A stretch of 64,000 nucleotides of DNA, from the NCBI GenBank assembly GCA_963665975.1, contig OY762508.1:3472001-3536000 (forward strand), given 5' to 3'. This document shows, one piece after another, positions 25,980-34,931 of the stretch (the stretch's first letter is position 1; each line of letters opens with the position of its first letter). A model generated the notes under the pieces. That model was not told where the DNA came from and did not search any database. It saw only the letters and a list, made by a program, of their open reading frames with translations. A program made the translations under genes and the position numbers. This DNA comes from G963665975 sp963665975. Its GTDB lineage: Bacteria > Bacteroidota > Rhodothermia > Rhodothermales > Bin80.

Positions 25980-27141
25980 GCTCGATCGAGGCAGCCAGGG
26001 GGAGTTTCAGGCGTTTGGGCAACACCTCCCACGTATACGTTTCGATTTCAAGGTGTTCTGTGAACGGCTCGTCCCGCAGCAGCGCGAACGTCTCGCGAAT
26101 GGATTCCTGTGTGGATTGAAGGATGCCGACGCCATCGGTAAAGATGGGCACATGGTAATGGATACGCCACTCTATGGCGTTCTCGTCGGACAGATGCTCC
26201 AGCGCCGGCGCCAGATCGAGGTACGACGCAAAGGAGCCATCTCGATTGCGCTGCACGACCTGGTGCAGGTACGTTGTGTCGAGAAACGGCAAAAGCGAAG
26301 ATTGAATTTCGCGGCGATCTTGATTCAGGTCCACCTTGATTGCGGAGCTGACCTGAATCTTTCCCACGAGAATCCCGTGGCTGCGATACCGCGCGAGCAC
26401 CTCGTGGGGTTTCTCGAATGCGACGGCCACATGACACGTATCCCAGCATATCCGGACATGGTCACGCAGGCAGGCCTCTGCGGCGCCAGCAGGCATCCCA
26501 AGTGCTTTGCCAAGCAAGGTTGCCCCAACAGGGAGCAGCCACTCATGAAAAAATGTCACCACTTCGCTGCTGTTTTCCAGCAGGCCGTCCGGTTCGGGTT
26601 CTATGTCCAGATGTATTAGTGCTCCCGTGCGCTCTCTGTGCAGGACGAGCTCTTTGACCACGTCTCCCAAATGCCGGACAAATGTTGTCCACGTTTCGCG
26701 TGTTACGGGACCTCTCCACGGTTTGTAGGAAAGGGGACTCGTTGAAATGCCGCCACTGGCGCCTTCGGGGAGCATGTGTGCGAGAATACGTGCGAGGCGC
26801 TTGGTGTACGCGACGCGCTCTGGCATCTCCCAGTCGGGGCGGTGCACGTCGTCCTTGATCACGCGGTTGTGAAACGGACCATGCGGGAAGCCATTCATCG
26901 TGAAGACGTACAGGCCGTTCTCCTCCAGTGTCGTGCGCAGCGTATCAAGCCCTTCTGGCTGCAGGGCCTCCTGCGACTCGCTTCCAGACAAGCGTAAGCC
27001 TACGCCGAATGGCGCATCGGGGGACAGGTTGGCCTTCAGGATACTCCCGTAGTGCGCCACGCTATCGAGCACTTGATCCAGTCCGTTGGCCGCATGGATG
27101 TTGGTGCAATAGGTGAGGTGCGTGTCGGGTGCGATCTGCAT
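25939..27141 (-). CDS. eboE: EboE-like TIM-barrel protein (metabolite traffic protein)
   Basis: A 400-aa protein of the sugar-phosphate isomerase/epimerase-like TIM-barrel class. The N-terminal TYCTNIH, then PFGVGLRLS, VFTMNGFPHGPFH and GGISTSPLSYKPW match the EboE family as I know it. LIHLDIEPEPDGLLENS and CWDTCHVAVAFE carry likely metal ligands (D, E, H). Its ATG overlaps the eboB stop as TGATG, so the two are translationally coupled. The substrate is not known for the family. Confidence 0.82.
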   Translation of the reverse strand: MQIAPDTHLTYCTNIHAANGLDQVLDSVAHYGSILKANLSPDAPFGVGLRLSGSESQEALQPEGLDTLRTTLEENGLYVFTMNGFPHGPFHNRVIKDDVHRPDWEMPERVAYTKRLARILAHMLPEGASGGISTSPLSYKPWRGPVTRETWTTFVRHLGDVVKELVLHRERTGALIHLDIEPEPDGLLENSSEVVTFFHEWLLPVGATLLGKALGMPAGAAEACLRDHVRICWDTCHVAVAFEKPHEVLARYRSHGILVGKIQVSSAIKVDLNQDRREIQSSLLPFLDTTYLHQVVQRNRDGSFASYLDLAPALEHLSDENAIEWRIHYHVPIFTDGVGILQSTQESIRETFALLRDEPFTEHLEIETYTWEVLPKRLKLPLAASIEREFTWALSEYSMS

Positions 27142-27974
27142 CAGGCATTAAGGGCGACAGAGACTCGGTCGGCAGACAGGTGGAATTTGGGATTCTGCTC
27201 CAGGAATTGTCGCGGATTGTCCAGTACAATTTTTTGGATAAAGGCTTCGTCATGGCCACGGCGGCGCAGCTCCATGATAAACCGGGGCACGGCCAGCGGT
27301 GCACTGCGCCCCCAGTCGCATGCAGAAGCAGCATAGATGCGCTCGTCGCCGTACATCTCGATGATGTCGACAGCGCGGGCGGGGGAGCACTTGGTCGTCG
27401 GATACAGAGTGATGCCGGCCCAGAAACCCTCGGAGAGGACCATATCCACAGTGTGCTCCTCCACATGATCCACAATGACGCGCTTGCGGTCGATGCGGCT
27501 GTCCGCTGCTAGCGTATCCACGATCACGCGCGTCCCCTTGTACTTGTCTTCCAGATGTGGCGTATGGATAAGAATCATCTGGTCGTGCTCCAAGGCCATG
27601 GATACATGATCCCGAAAGGTCGCCAATTCGTTGCGCGTCACCCGGTTGAGGCCAATTTCGCCGATGCCGAGTACGGTTGGATGAGCCAGCAGCGGTGGTA
27701 TCATCGGGAGGACACGCCTTGCCATCGCGCGATCCTCGCCTTCCTTGGGATTAAGACACAACCACGTGTAATGCTGTATACCGAATCTGGCTGCCCGACT
27801 GGGCTCGAACGTGAGTAGCTCGTGGAAATAATCGGCAAAAGCCTCTGCTGACCGGCGGTCGAATCCGGCCCAGAATGCGGGTTCCGTGACAGCTCTGCAT
27901 CCGGCCAGGGCCATTTGCTCATAGTCGTCCGTGGTTCGGGAGACCATGTGGGCATGCATGTCAATGTAGTCCAT
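27141..27974 (-). CDS. eboB: EboB-like TatD-family metal-dependent hydrolase
   Basis: A 277-aa amidohydrolase-superfamily TIM barrel. MHAHM (6-10) has the HxH metal motif. Further ligands are likely in GIGEIGLNRVT, LIHTPH and VDHVEEHT, and the late SACDWGRSAPLAVP supplies the final Asp. It overlaps eboE by one base and follows a small gene by 12 bases. TatD relatives often act as nucleases or lactonases, but members inside ebo clusters have no established substrate. Confidence 0.8.
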   Translation of the reverse strand: MDYIDMHAHMVSRTTDDYEQMALAGCRAVTEPAFWAGFDRRSAEAFADYFHELLTFEPSRAARFGIQHYTWLCLNPKEGEDRAMARRVLPMIPPLLAHPTVLGIGEIGLNRVTRNELATFRDHVSMALEHDQMILIHTPHLEDKYKGTRVIVDTLAADSRIDRKRVIVDHVEEHTVDMVLSEGFWAGITLYPTTKCSPARAVDIIEMYGDERIYAASACDWGRSAPLAVPRFIMELRRRGHDEAFIQKIVLDNPRQFLEQNPKFHLSADRVSVALNA

Positions 27975-27986
27975 CTCTGTCTCTGT

Positions 27987-28316
27987 TTAGGATGGAACTC
28001 CATTCTGCCCGGGCGCTGCACCCCAGGCATTCTGTTGATCACGCTCCTCCAACAATCGGATGTCCTGGTCGCTGAGCAACATTTGCACGCGCTCCACGCG
28101 TCCGGGCTCGTCGCTGGTCAGCTCGGCGACGGCCTGCCGCAAGGCGCGATTCCGAAATTCTTGTGTGGCATTCTGATCCGACGCGCGGTCAAGGCGATCG
28201 AGAAACGCCGCGATTTCCAGGATGTGCACCCGGTGCTCGATAAAGAATTCGTCGATGAGGGCCTGCTGGCTCATCGGGCAGGTCTGGTGATAACGATCCA
28301 TGTGGATGTTGGGCAT
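27987..28316 (-). CDS. Small conserved-looking protein at the head of the ebo cluster, unknown function
   Basis: A 109-aa, mostly helical, charged protein: MDRYHQTCPMSQQALIDEFF, then HILEIAAFLDRLDRA and a C-terminal LLSDQDIRLLEERDQQ. No signal peptide or membrane segment. It does not look like EboA, which is about twice as long. It ends 12 bases before eboB in the same direction, so it is probably co-transcribed and may take part in the pathway. I do not recognise a family. Confidence 0.6.
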   Translation of the reverse strand: MPNIHMDRYHQTCPMSQQALIDEFFIEHRVHILEIAAFLDRLDRASDQNATQEFRNRALRQAVAELTSDEPGRVERVQMLLSDQDIRLLEERDQQNAWGAAPGQNGVPS

Positions 28317-28404
28317 GAGATCAGAGGAGATGCTAGAAAATATACAACTTCACACACAACGGAATAGGGTGCAACCATGCGTCATTGGTCTTGCAGAGCC
28401 GCAA

Positions 28405-29394
28405 TCAGATGGTTGAGCGGATTGTCAGGTGGTGGACGCCAGAGAAACTCCAGGATTGATAGGCATAATCAAGTCGGAATCGGCGTATGCGAATTTCGAA
28501 TCCAACGCCGAAGCCTGCCAGGTCCAGACGGCTGTCGGTTTTCTGGAGGCTGGTATGCTGCCTGTGGTCGTACCCGATGCGGAGCGCCAGATTACGGCTG
28601 ACTCGAAACTCGCCGCCGATGAGGATATGGCTTAGAATCTTGCCGCCGACATTATTGCCCCGTTGTGCGTCAAAGACGGTGTGCAAGTGGCGACCGGTGA
28701 GGGTGACAAGAAGCGGTACGTAGCGTAGTTGCTTCGTAATTCCGATGCGGAGATCGAAGGGCAGGGCATCGTCGGTTGGTCCTAGCGAGGACAGGGTTAC
28801 ACCAATATTATGTGCGCTGGCGGCGATGCCGATCTGCTGGCGTGTCAGGTAGTACAGGACGCCCACATCGGCGGCCAGGGCTGAGGCGGATGCCTGCTCA
28901 ATGGCAGAGTACACGACATGGATATTTGCGCCGTATCGGAATTGGGCATTATGCGTGCGCGCAGCCCCTACCGTGAAGACCAGGTCAGACGCGCTGAAAG
29001 CGCCGGTTCGCATCCCGGCTGCGTCCGCTCCTTGCAGCGTGCCCCAATGCAAGTAACGGATGCCGGCTGCCACCGTTGCGACACCCCCGAAGTGCCAGCC
29101 GTAAACAGCGGAGCCAGCGTTTATGTCGGCCAGATGACTCAGGTACGATACAGACAGGCCGCGGTGCATCCTCTCATTAAGGAGGGCAGGATTATAAAAT
29201 ACTGTATTGATGTCCTCTCCGTAGGTGGCCTGCAGGCTGCCACCCAGTGCAGCAGCTCGCGCGGATGGCGTAAGCCGCAGCACGTTAAAACCCGCATAGT
29301 GTTGCTCTTGCGCCTGTACCGGCATGGTCAGGCATAGGGTAACCAGCATGAAGAGCGCGGGCACACATCGGGCCGACCACAGATGATATGTCAT
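28405..29394 (-). CDS. PorQ-like outer-membrane protein of the type IX secretion system
   Basis: A 329-aa protein with a signal peptide ending MPVQAQEQ. NVLRLTPSARAAALGGSLQA, then NTVFYNPALLNERMHRGLSV, is the opening pattern of the PorV/PorQ family. The rest alternates like a beta-barrel (VAAGIRYLHWGTLQGADAAG, VGFEIRIRRFRLDYAYQSWS). Length is near the usual for PorQ. In T9SS, PorQ and PorV help pass CTD-bearing cargo to the surface. I chose ATG 29394, where the signal peptide starts; the frame is open back to 29553. It lies 88 bases upstream of the ebo-cluster small gene on the same strand. Confidence 0.75.
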   Translation of the reverse strand: MTYHLWSARCVPALFMLVTLCLTMPVQAQEQHYAGFNVLRLTPSARAAALGGSLQATYGEDINTVFYNPALLNERMHRGLSVSYLSHLADINAGSAVYGWHFGGVATVAAGIRYLHWGTLQGADAAGMRTGAFSASDLVFTVGAARTHNAQFRYGANIHVVYSAIEQASASALAADVGVLYYLTRQQIGIAASAHNIGVTLSSLGPTDDALPFDLRIGITKQLRYVPLLVTLTGRHLHTVFDAQRGNNVGGKILSHILIGGEFRVSRNLALRIGYDHRQHTSLQKTDSRLDLAGFGVGFEIRIRRFRLDYAYQSWSFSGVHHLTIRSTI

Positions 29395-29582
29395 GGAAAG
29401 GCGGATTCTATCCCCGATGCGTGCTGCAAGGACAACGCGAATGATACACCGGAGACGGGCTATCTGAGCAAGTATGAACCCTTGCTGCGGGGAACGGATC
29501 CACGTATATGGCGTGAGATTGGGAGTTTGAACAGCGGTGCCTGTAGAATTCATTCTATCGTGTACGCAGGGTCATTGAAACT

Positions 29583-32500
29583 ATGCTTGATGTCATAAGG
29601 AATGTTTTTGGCGACAAGAACAAGAGGTTGCTTCAGAAGCATTATCAAGGTGTCGTTGACGAAGTGCTTTCCCACGAACATGCTGTTCGGGCACTCTCCG
29701 ATGACAAGCTTCGGGAGAAAACGAGCGACTTTCGCGCGCAACTCCGCGATGCCACCCAGGACATCGAAGATCGCCGCGAGGAAATTATGGACCTCTTGCG
29801 TGGGGCCCGTAACGCAGAAGCGGAAATAGTCGGTGGCAACGGCCAGATGGCTCCCCTGCCTACGGAATTGTCCCTGAAGGAGCGACAGGACCTGGTCGAT
29901 GAGCTCGACGAACTCGAAGAGGAGTATCTTGAGGTCACTTCCGACTCGCTGGACAGGATGCTACCGGAGGCCTTCGCCGTGGTCAAGGAGGTATGCCGGC
30001 GCCTGAAGGAGCACAGGTCGCTGCGCGTCCGGGCAACGGACTATGACCGGGAACTCAATCAGCGCAGGAATTACCCCGATATCCAAGGCAACACCGCGAT
30101 ATGGAAGAATGTCTGGGAGGCCGGCGGGACGCAGATCACGTGGGAAATGGTCCCGTACGATGTGCAGCTTGTTGGCGGCATTGTCCTCCATCGGGGCAAT
30201 ATCGCTGAAATGAAAACCGGCGAGGGCAAAACGCTCGTGGCCGTGGCGCCGGTTTACCTTAATGCACTTGTCGGAAGGGGCGTGCACCTGGTAACGGTAA
30301 ACCCGTATCTAGCTCAACGTGATGCCGAGTGGATGGGGCCTGTTTTCGAGTTCCTGATGCTCACGGTAGATGTGATTGACTCGCATGCTTCCCATTCCGA
30401 AGCACGGCGTAAGGCATACCGCGCGGACATCACCTATGGCACGAATAACGAATTCGGATTCGACTACCTGCGGGACAACTCCTTCGTGACAGAGCCGGAG
30501 CAGTTGGTGCAGCGGGATCACTACTATGCCATTGTTGACGAAGTGGACTCGGTGTTAGTCGACGAGGCACGTACGCCGCTGATAATATCCGGCCCTGTCC
30601 CCCAGGCAAACGAGAGCCGATTCGACGAGCTAAAGCCCTCCGTGGAACGGTTGGTATCGGCCCAGAAACGGCTTGTAGCCGGGTTTGTCGCTGAGGCGGA
30701 GCGCCATCTAAAGGCTCGTGACAAAGCCAGGGAGCGGGAAGACTCCAAGGCAGTGAAGGAACATGAACAGGATGCAGGATTGGCCCTTCTACGAGCTTCG
30801 CGCGGGTTTCCTCGTAACAAGAAGCTTCTCAAGCTCCTGCAGGAGTCAGGCGTGGAGCAACTGCGGCAGCGCACGGAGTTCTTCTATTTGCAGGACAATG
30901 CGAAGAACATGCCATTTGTCGACGAGGCATTGCACTACGCGCTTGATGAAAAGCAGCACGCACTGGAGCCGACGGAACAGGGAAGAGAATTTGTTGCCAA
31001 GGCGGCAGGCGCGGAAGTGGACCTGTTTATTTTGCCCGACATCGGCGAGGAGACAGCCGGATACAAACGAGAATTCGAGGAAAAGCGGGACGCACTGTAT
31101 GCCGAAATGCGGGAACGCGAAGACCTCAGTGAGGAGAAACGCGAAAACAAGATTCAGAATGATCTACGGCTGCTGAGGAATGAACAGGATGAGAGGACGC
31201 GCAAGCTCTATGCAACGTACTCGGATAGGGCAGAGCGGCTGCACGCCATTGAACAGCTCTTGAAGGCGTACACGCTCTATGAGCGGGATATGGAGTACAT
31301 CGTCCAGGATGACAAAGTGCAGATCGTCGATCAGCACACCGGACGTGTGCTCCCTGGCCGCCGGTATTCTGATGGACTGCACCAGGCCATTGAGGCCAAG
31401 GAAGGCGTGAAGGTCCAGGCGGCTACGCAGACATATGCAACGATTACGCTCCAGAATTATTTCCGCATGTACGATAAGCTCGCCGGCATGACCGGGACGG
31501 CGGAAACGGAAGCGGAGGAGTTCCACAAGATTTATAAGATGGACGTAGTTGTGGTGCCGACAAATCGGCCGATCGCCCGGGATGACATGGAGGACTTGAT
31601 CTACCGGACGCGGAGGGAGAAGTATCGTGCTGTCATTGACAAGATTGATACCTACAACAAAAAGGGGCAGCCTGTGCTGGTCGGCACGACCTCGGTGGAA
31701 GTGTCGGAGACGCTAAGCCGCATGCTCAAGCGGGCCCGCATTTCCCACAATGTGCTGAACGCCAAGCGAGACCGCGCTAAACAAGAATCCCTGATCGTCG
31801 CTGAAGCTGGACGTTTGGGCGCCGTAACGATTGCCACCAACATGGCTGGGCGTGGCACGGACATCAAGCTCGCGCCCGGTGTGGTCACGCGGGGTGGCCT
31901 GGCAATTATTGGCACCGAGCGGCACGAGAGTCGCCGCATTGATTTGCAGCTCAGGGGGCGTTCCGGTCGTCAGGGAGATCCAGGCGAGAGCCAATTCTAT
32001 ATTTCGTTGGAAGACGATTTGATGCGCCTGTTCGGCCCCGATCGTGTTGCGCGCGTGATGGATCGCCTTAAACTAGAAGAAGGCGCTGTAATTACCCATC
32101 CGTGGGTGACCAAGAGCATCGAGCGTGCGCAGAAGAAAGTCGAGCAGAACAACTTTGCCATTCGGAAGCGGCAGTTGGAATATGACGACGTCCTGAATGC
32201 GCAGCGAGAGGTCATCTATGACCGCCGCATGCACGCACTGAAGGGCGAGCGCTTCCATGGCGAAGTGCTGGACATGTTATACAAGGTCATCGGCGAAATC
32301 GTGCTCCAGCATCACGGAGAGGGCAACGTGGACGAAATGCGGGAAGATCTCCGCAGGACGCTTGCGCTCGAAATTGAAATTGACCGGGAGCGGTTTTTCA
32401 CGCTGGGAGAAGACGGTGTGCACGAAGAGGTATTTGAGAGCGCGGTAGCCTTTTACCAGCGAAAGCGCGCAGCGCTAGCCGTTCCATTTTATCAGAGCAT

Positions 32501-33098
32501 TGAGCAACTGGTCTTCAGTGACACCGAGAAGAAGCCCGAGCGCGTGTTTGTCGATTTTTCAGATGGACACCGCCGCATGCGCATGGTTGTTAAGGTCGAG
32601 GATGTGATCAAGACGCAGGGCCAGGAGATCAATCATAGTCTGGAGCGCACGACGATGCTTGCGCTCATCGACGAGCGGTGGACGGAGCACTTGCGATCCC
32701 TGGACGAGGTCAAGGAGGGCATTGGGCTACGCGCGTATGGCCAGCGTGACCCGCTTGTGGAGTACAAGATGGAGGCCTTCCGGCTCTTTAAGGATGTTCT
32801 GGAGCAGATTGGCCGTGACGTAGTGAGCTTCGTGTTTCGGGCGGGCCCGATGGTCGAAAAACGGTCGCGGCAGGCGGAGCCGGGCCGCCGCAAGAGCCGG
32901 TTGGACCGGCAACGTGCGCAGACGCGCCACGACTCCATGGAGCCAAGTTACGGCGTCGATCGTGGTGGCGGTCGCTCATCAGACCGGGATCCAAGTACCC
33001 GTAGAGAGCCCGTGACGGTAGGCGAAAAAATTGGCCGAAACGACCGGTGCCCGTGTGGGAGCGGCAAGAAGTACAAACACTGTCACGGGAGATCGTAG
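29583..33098 (+). CDS. secA: Preprotein translocase ATPase SecA (long form)
   Basis: A 1171-aa motor that drives proteins through SecYEG. Walker A MKTGEGKT is near residue 211 and the DEAD-like box is in AIVDEVDSVLVDEARTPLI. The preprotein-crosslinking and second nucleotide domains follow (TNMAGRGTDIKL, RSGRQGDPGESQF). The C-terminus has the zinc-binding CPCGSGKKYKHCH. It is about 270 residues longer than E. coli SecA. Most of the extra length is a charged helical insertion (about 335-590) rich in Arg, Lys and Glu. Long SecAs are usual in Bacteroidota. Confidence 0.96.
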   Translation: MLDVIRNVFGDKNKRLLQKHYQGVVDEVLSHEHAVRALSDDKLREKTSDFRAQLRDATQDIEDRREEIMDLLRGARNAEAEIVGGNGQMAPLPTELSLKERQDLVDELDELEEEYLEVTSDSLDRMLPEAFAVVKEVCRRLKEHRSLRVRATDYDRELNQRRNYPDIQGNTAIWKNVWEAGGTQITWEMVPYDVQLVGGIVLHRGNIAEMKTGEGKTLVAVAPVYLNALVGRGVHLVTVNPYLAQRDAEWMGPVFEFLMLTVDVIDSHASHSEARRKAYRADITYGTNNEFGFDYLRDNSFVTEPEQLVQRDHYYAIVDEVDSVLVDEARTPLIISGPVPQANESRFDELKPSVERLVSAQKRLVAGFVAEAERHLKARDKAREREDSKAVKEHEQDAGLALLRASRGFPRNKKLLKLLQESGVEQLRQRTEFFYLQDNAKNMPFVDEALHYALDEKQHALEPTEQGREFVAKAAGAEVDLFILPDIGEETAGYKREFEEKRDALYAEMREREDLSEEKRENKIQNDLRLLRNEQDERTRKLYATYSDRAERLHAIEQLLKAYTLYERDMEYIVQDDKVQIVDQHTGRVLPGRRYSDGLHQAIEAKEGVKVQAATQTYATITLQNYFRMYDKLAGMTGTAETEAEEFHKIYKMDVVVVPTNRPIARDDMEDLIYRTRREKYRAVIDKIDTYNKKGQPVLVGTTSVEVSETLSRMLKRARISHNVLNAKRDRAKQESLIVAEAGRLGAVTIATNMAGRGTDIKLAPGVVTRGGLAIIGTERHESRRIDLQLRGRSGRQGDPGESQFYISLEDDLMRLFGPDRVARVMDRLKLEEGAVITHPWVTKSIERAQKKVEQNNFAIRKRQLEYDDVLNAQREVIYDRRMHALKGERFHGEVLDMLYKVIGEIVLQHHGEGNVDEMREDLRRTLALEIEIDRERFFTLGEDGVHEEVFESAVAFYQRKRAALAVPFYQSIEQLVFSDTEKKPERVFVDFSDGHRRMRMVVKVEDVIKTQGQEINHSLERTTMLALIDERWTEHLRSLDEVKEGIGLRAYGQRDPLVEYKMEAFRLFKDVLEQIGRDVVSFVFRAGPMVEKRSRQAEPGRRKSRLDRQRAQTRHDSMEPSYGVDRGGGRSSDRDPSTRREPVTVGEKIGRNDRCPCGSGKKYKHCHGRS

Positions 33099-33150
33099 TC
33101 GGGCACAGGGATATGGCAGCTTGCCTGCATCCGGAATTCGATAACCCGGC

Positions 33151-34863
33151 ATGTTGAGGACGCTTTACATACGCGACTACGCGCTTATCGAGGAGCTCGA
33201 GGTCGAGTTCGAGAGTGGACTGAACATTCTCACCGGCGAAACGGGAGCCGGCAAGTCGATTATTGTCGGGGCGCTGAAGCTGATCCTCGGCGAACGCGCC
33301 ACTACCGATCTGGTGCGAAGCGGAACGCGCAAGGCGGTCATCGAGGGCATATTTGAAGAGGCGGAGTCCGGTCCGCTCATCACGTGTTTGGAGACGCACG
33401 ATATCGAGCCCGGGCCGTGCGTTATCATGCGGCGTGAACTTACGCCCACCTACAGCAGAGCGTTCATCAATGACACTGCGACCACGCTACCGGTCATGCG
33501 AGAGGTGGCCTCGCAGCTTATTGACTTGCATGGGCAGCATGAGCATCAATCTCTCTTGCGAACAGACAAGCATTTGGACCTGCTGGATTCATTTGGTGGC
33601 CTCGGGGCGTTGGTGGCGAACTATGCAGGGCATTACAGGCACGTGGCGAGTTTGGCAGAGGAGCGCGATGAGCTTGCCGGTCAGGAACTGCGCCTTCGGG
33701 AGCAGCACGAGCGCCTGGGATTCGAAATCGGAGAAATTGATGTGGTGGATCCGCAATCGGATGAGCAGGAGCGGCTCGAAAACGAGCGTCGTATTCTCGA
33801 GAATGCAGAGCGACTGTATGAGGCCACGGCTTCGCTCTATGAGATGCTGTATGCAAGAGAGGGGGCGGTAAATGACCAACTCGTGGTGGCTCGCAACGAA
33901 CTCCGGGATATTTCCCGGGTGGACAATACTTTCGAGTCAGCGCTCGAAGAGATTCGATCGGCCCAGATCATTGTCTCGGAAATCGCCACCCTATTGCAGG
34001 ACTACAATGCCCGCATAGAGTTCAGCCCGGACCGGCTGGAGACTATTCGGGATCGCTGGAGTGACCTTGAAGGGTTGAAGCGCAAGTACGGCGGTTCTCT
34101 GGAGGCCGTCCTGGAGCACCGAAAGAGGATCGGCCGCCTGTACGAGTTGGCGGAGAATTACGAGGATTCGCTACGCGTACTGGAGGCCCGGCTGCGCGAG
34201 GCAATGGAGGATCTGTCCGGCGCGGCCATGCGCCTGTCCGCCAAGCGACACGAAGTGGCTGAGCACATTGAGCAGGCAATTGGCGCCGAATTGTGCAAAC
34301 TTGGAATGCCAAAGAGTCGACTGCATGTCACATTCAGCCGGCGGGAAGATCGGGATGGTTGGATTCGATTGCCGGTGGAGGGGCGCAAGGCAGAAGGCGT
34401 TACAGCGTACATGAACGGAATGGACCGGGTATCCTTTCATATTGCGACCAATGTAGGAGAGGATCCCAAGCCGTTAGCGCGCGTGGCGTCAGGTGGAGAG
34501 ATTAGCCGCATTATGCTGGCGCTCAAGACTATTCTCGCCAAGAACGACCGGTTGCCGATTCTGGTATTCGATGAAATTGATAGCGGGATTTCCGGTGCCA
34601 TTGCCCGTAAGGTGGGTGAGAGCATGCGGCAACTGGCTCAGTATCATCAAATCATTGCGATTACGCATCTACCGCAGATTGCCGCCCTTGCAGATACGCA
34701 CTATGCCGTGGAGAAGCACGTGGCTGCTGGACGCGCCACAACGGCAATCCGACGGCTCGAAGAGACCGAGCGGGCGGAACACATCGCGGCCTTGATCACG
34801 GGGCCGGATATCACCGAAGCAAGTCTGAAGAGCGCCCGCGAATTGATGGTGCCGGCGGAGTAG
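33151..34863 (+). CDS. recN: DNA repair protein RecN
   Basis: A 570-aa SMC-like ATPase acting in double-strand-break repair. Walker A GETGAGKS is at about 29-36. DLHGQHEHQSLLRTDKHLDL is the Q-loop-adjacent RecN block. A coiled coil spans about 160-370, the ABC signature is VASGGEISRIMLALK and Walker B is ILVFDEIDSGISG. The frame is complete with normal family length. It follows secA by 52 bases. Confidence 0.95.
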   Translation: MLRTLYIRDYALIEELEVEFESGLNILTGETGAGKSIIVGALKLILGERATTDLVRSGTRKAVIEGIFEEAESGPLITCLETHDIEPGPCVIMRRELTPTYSRAFINDTATTLPVMREVASQLIDLHGQHEHQSLLRTDKHLDLLDSFGGLGALVANYAGHYRHVASLAEERDELAGQELRLREQHERLGFEIGEIDVVDPQSDEQERLENERRILENAERLYEATASLYEMLYAREGAVNDQLVVARNELRDISRVDNTFESALEEIRSAQIIVSEIATLLQDYNARIEFSPDRLETIRDRWSDLEGLKRKYGGSLEAVLEHRKRIGRLYELAENYEDSLRVLEARLREAMEDLSGAAMRLSAKRHEVAEHIEQAIGAELCKLGMPKSRLHVTFSRREDRDGWIRLPVEGRKAEGVTAYMNGMDRVSFHIATNVGEDPKPLARVASGGEISRIMLALKTILAKNDRLPILVFDEIDSGISGAIARKVGESMRQLAQYHQIIAITHLPQIAALADTHYAVEKHVAAGRATTAIRRLEETERAEHIAALITGPDITEASLKSARELMVPAE

Positions 34864-34931
34864 CCAGCTCATTGCAAGTAGCACAATCAACCAGGATATT
34901 ACGGCGCGCTGTCTGCACCAAACACACGATC

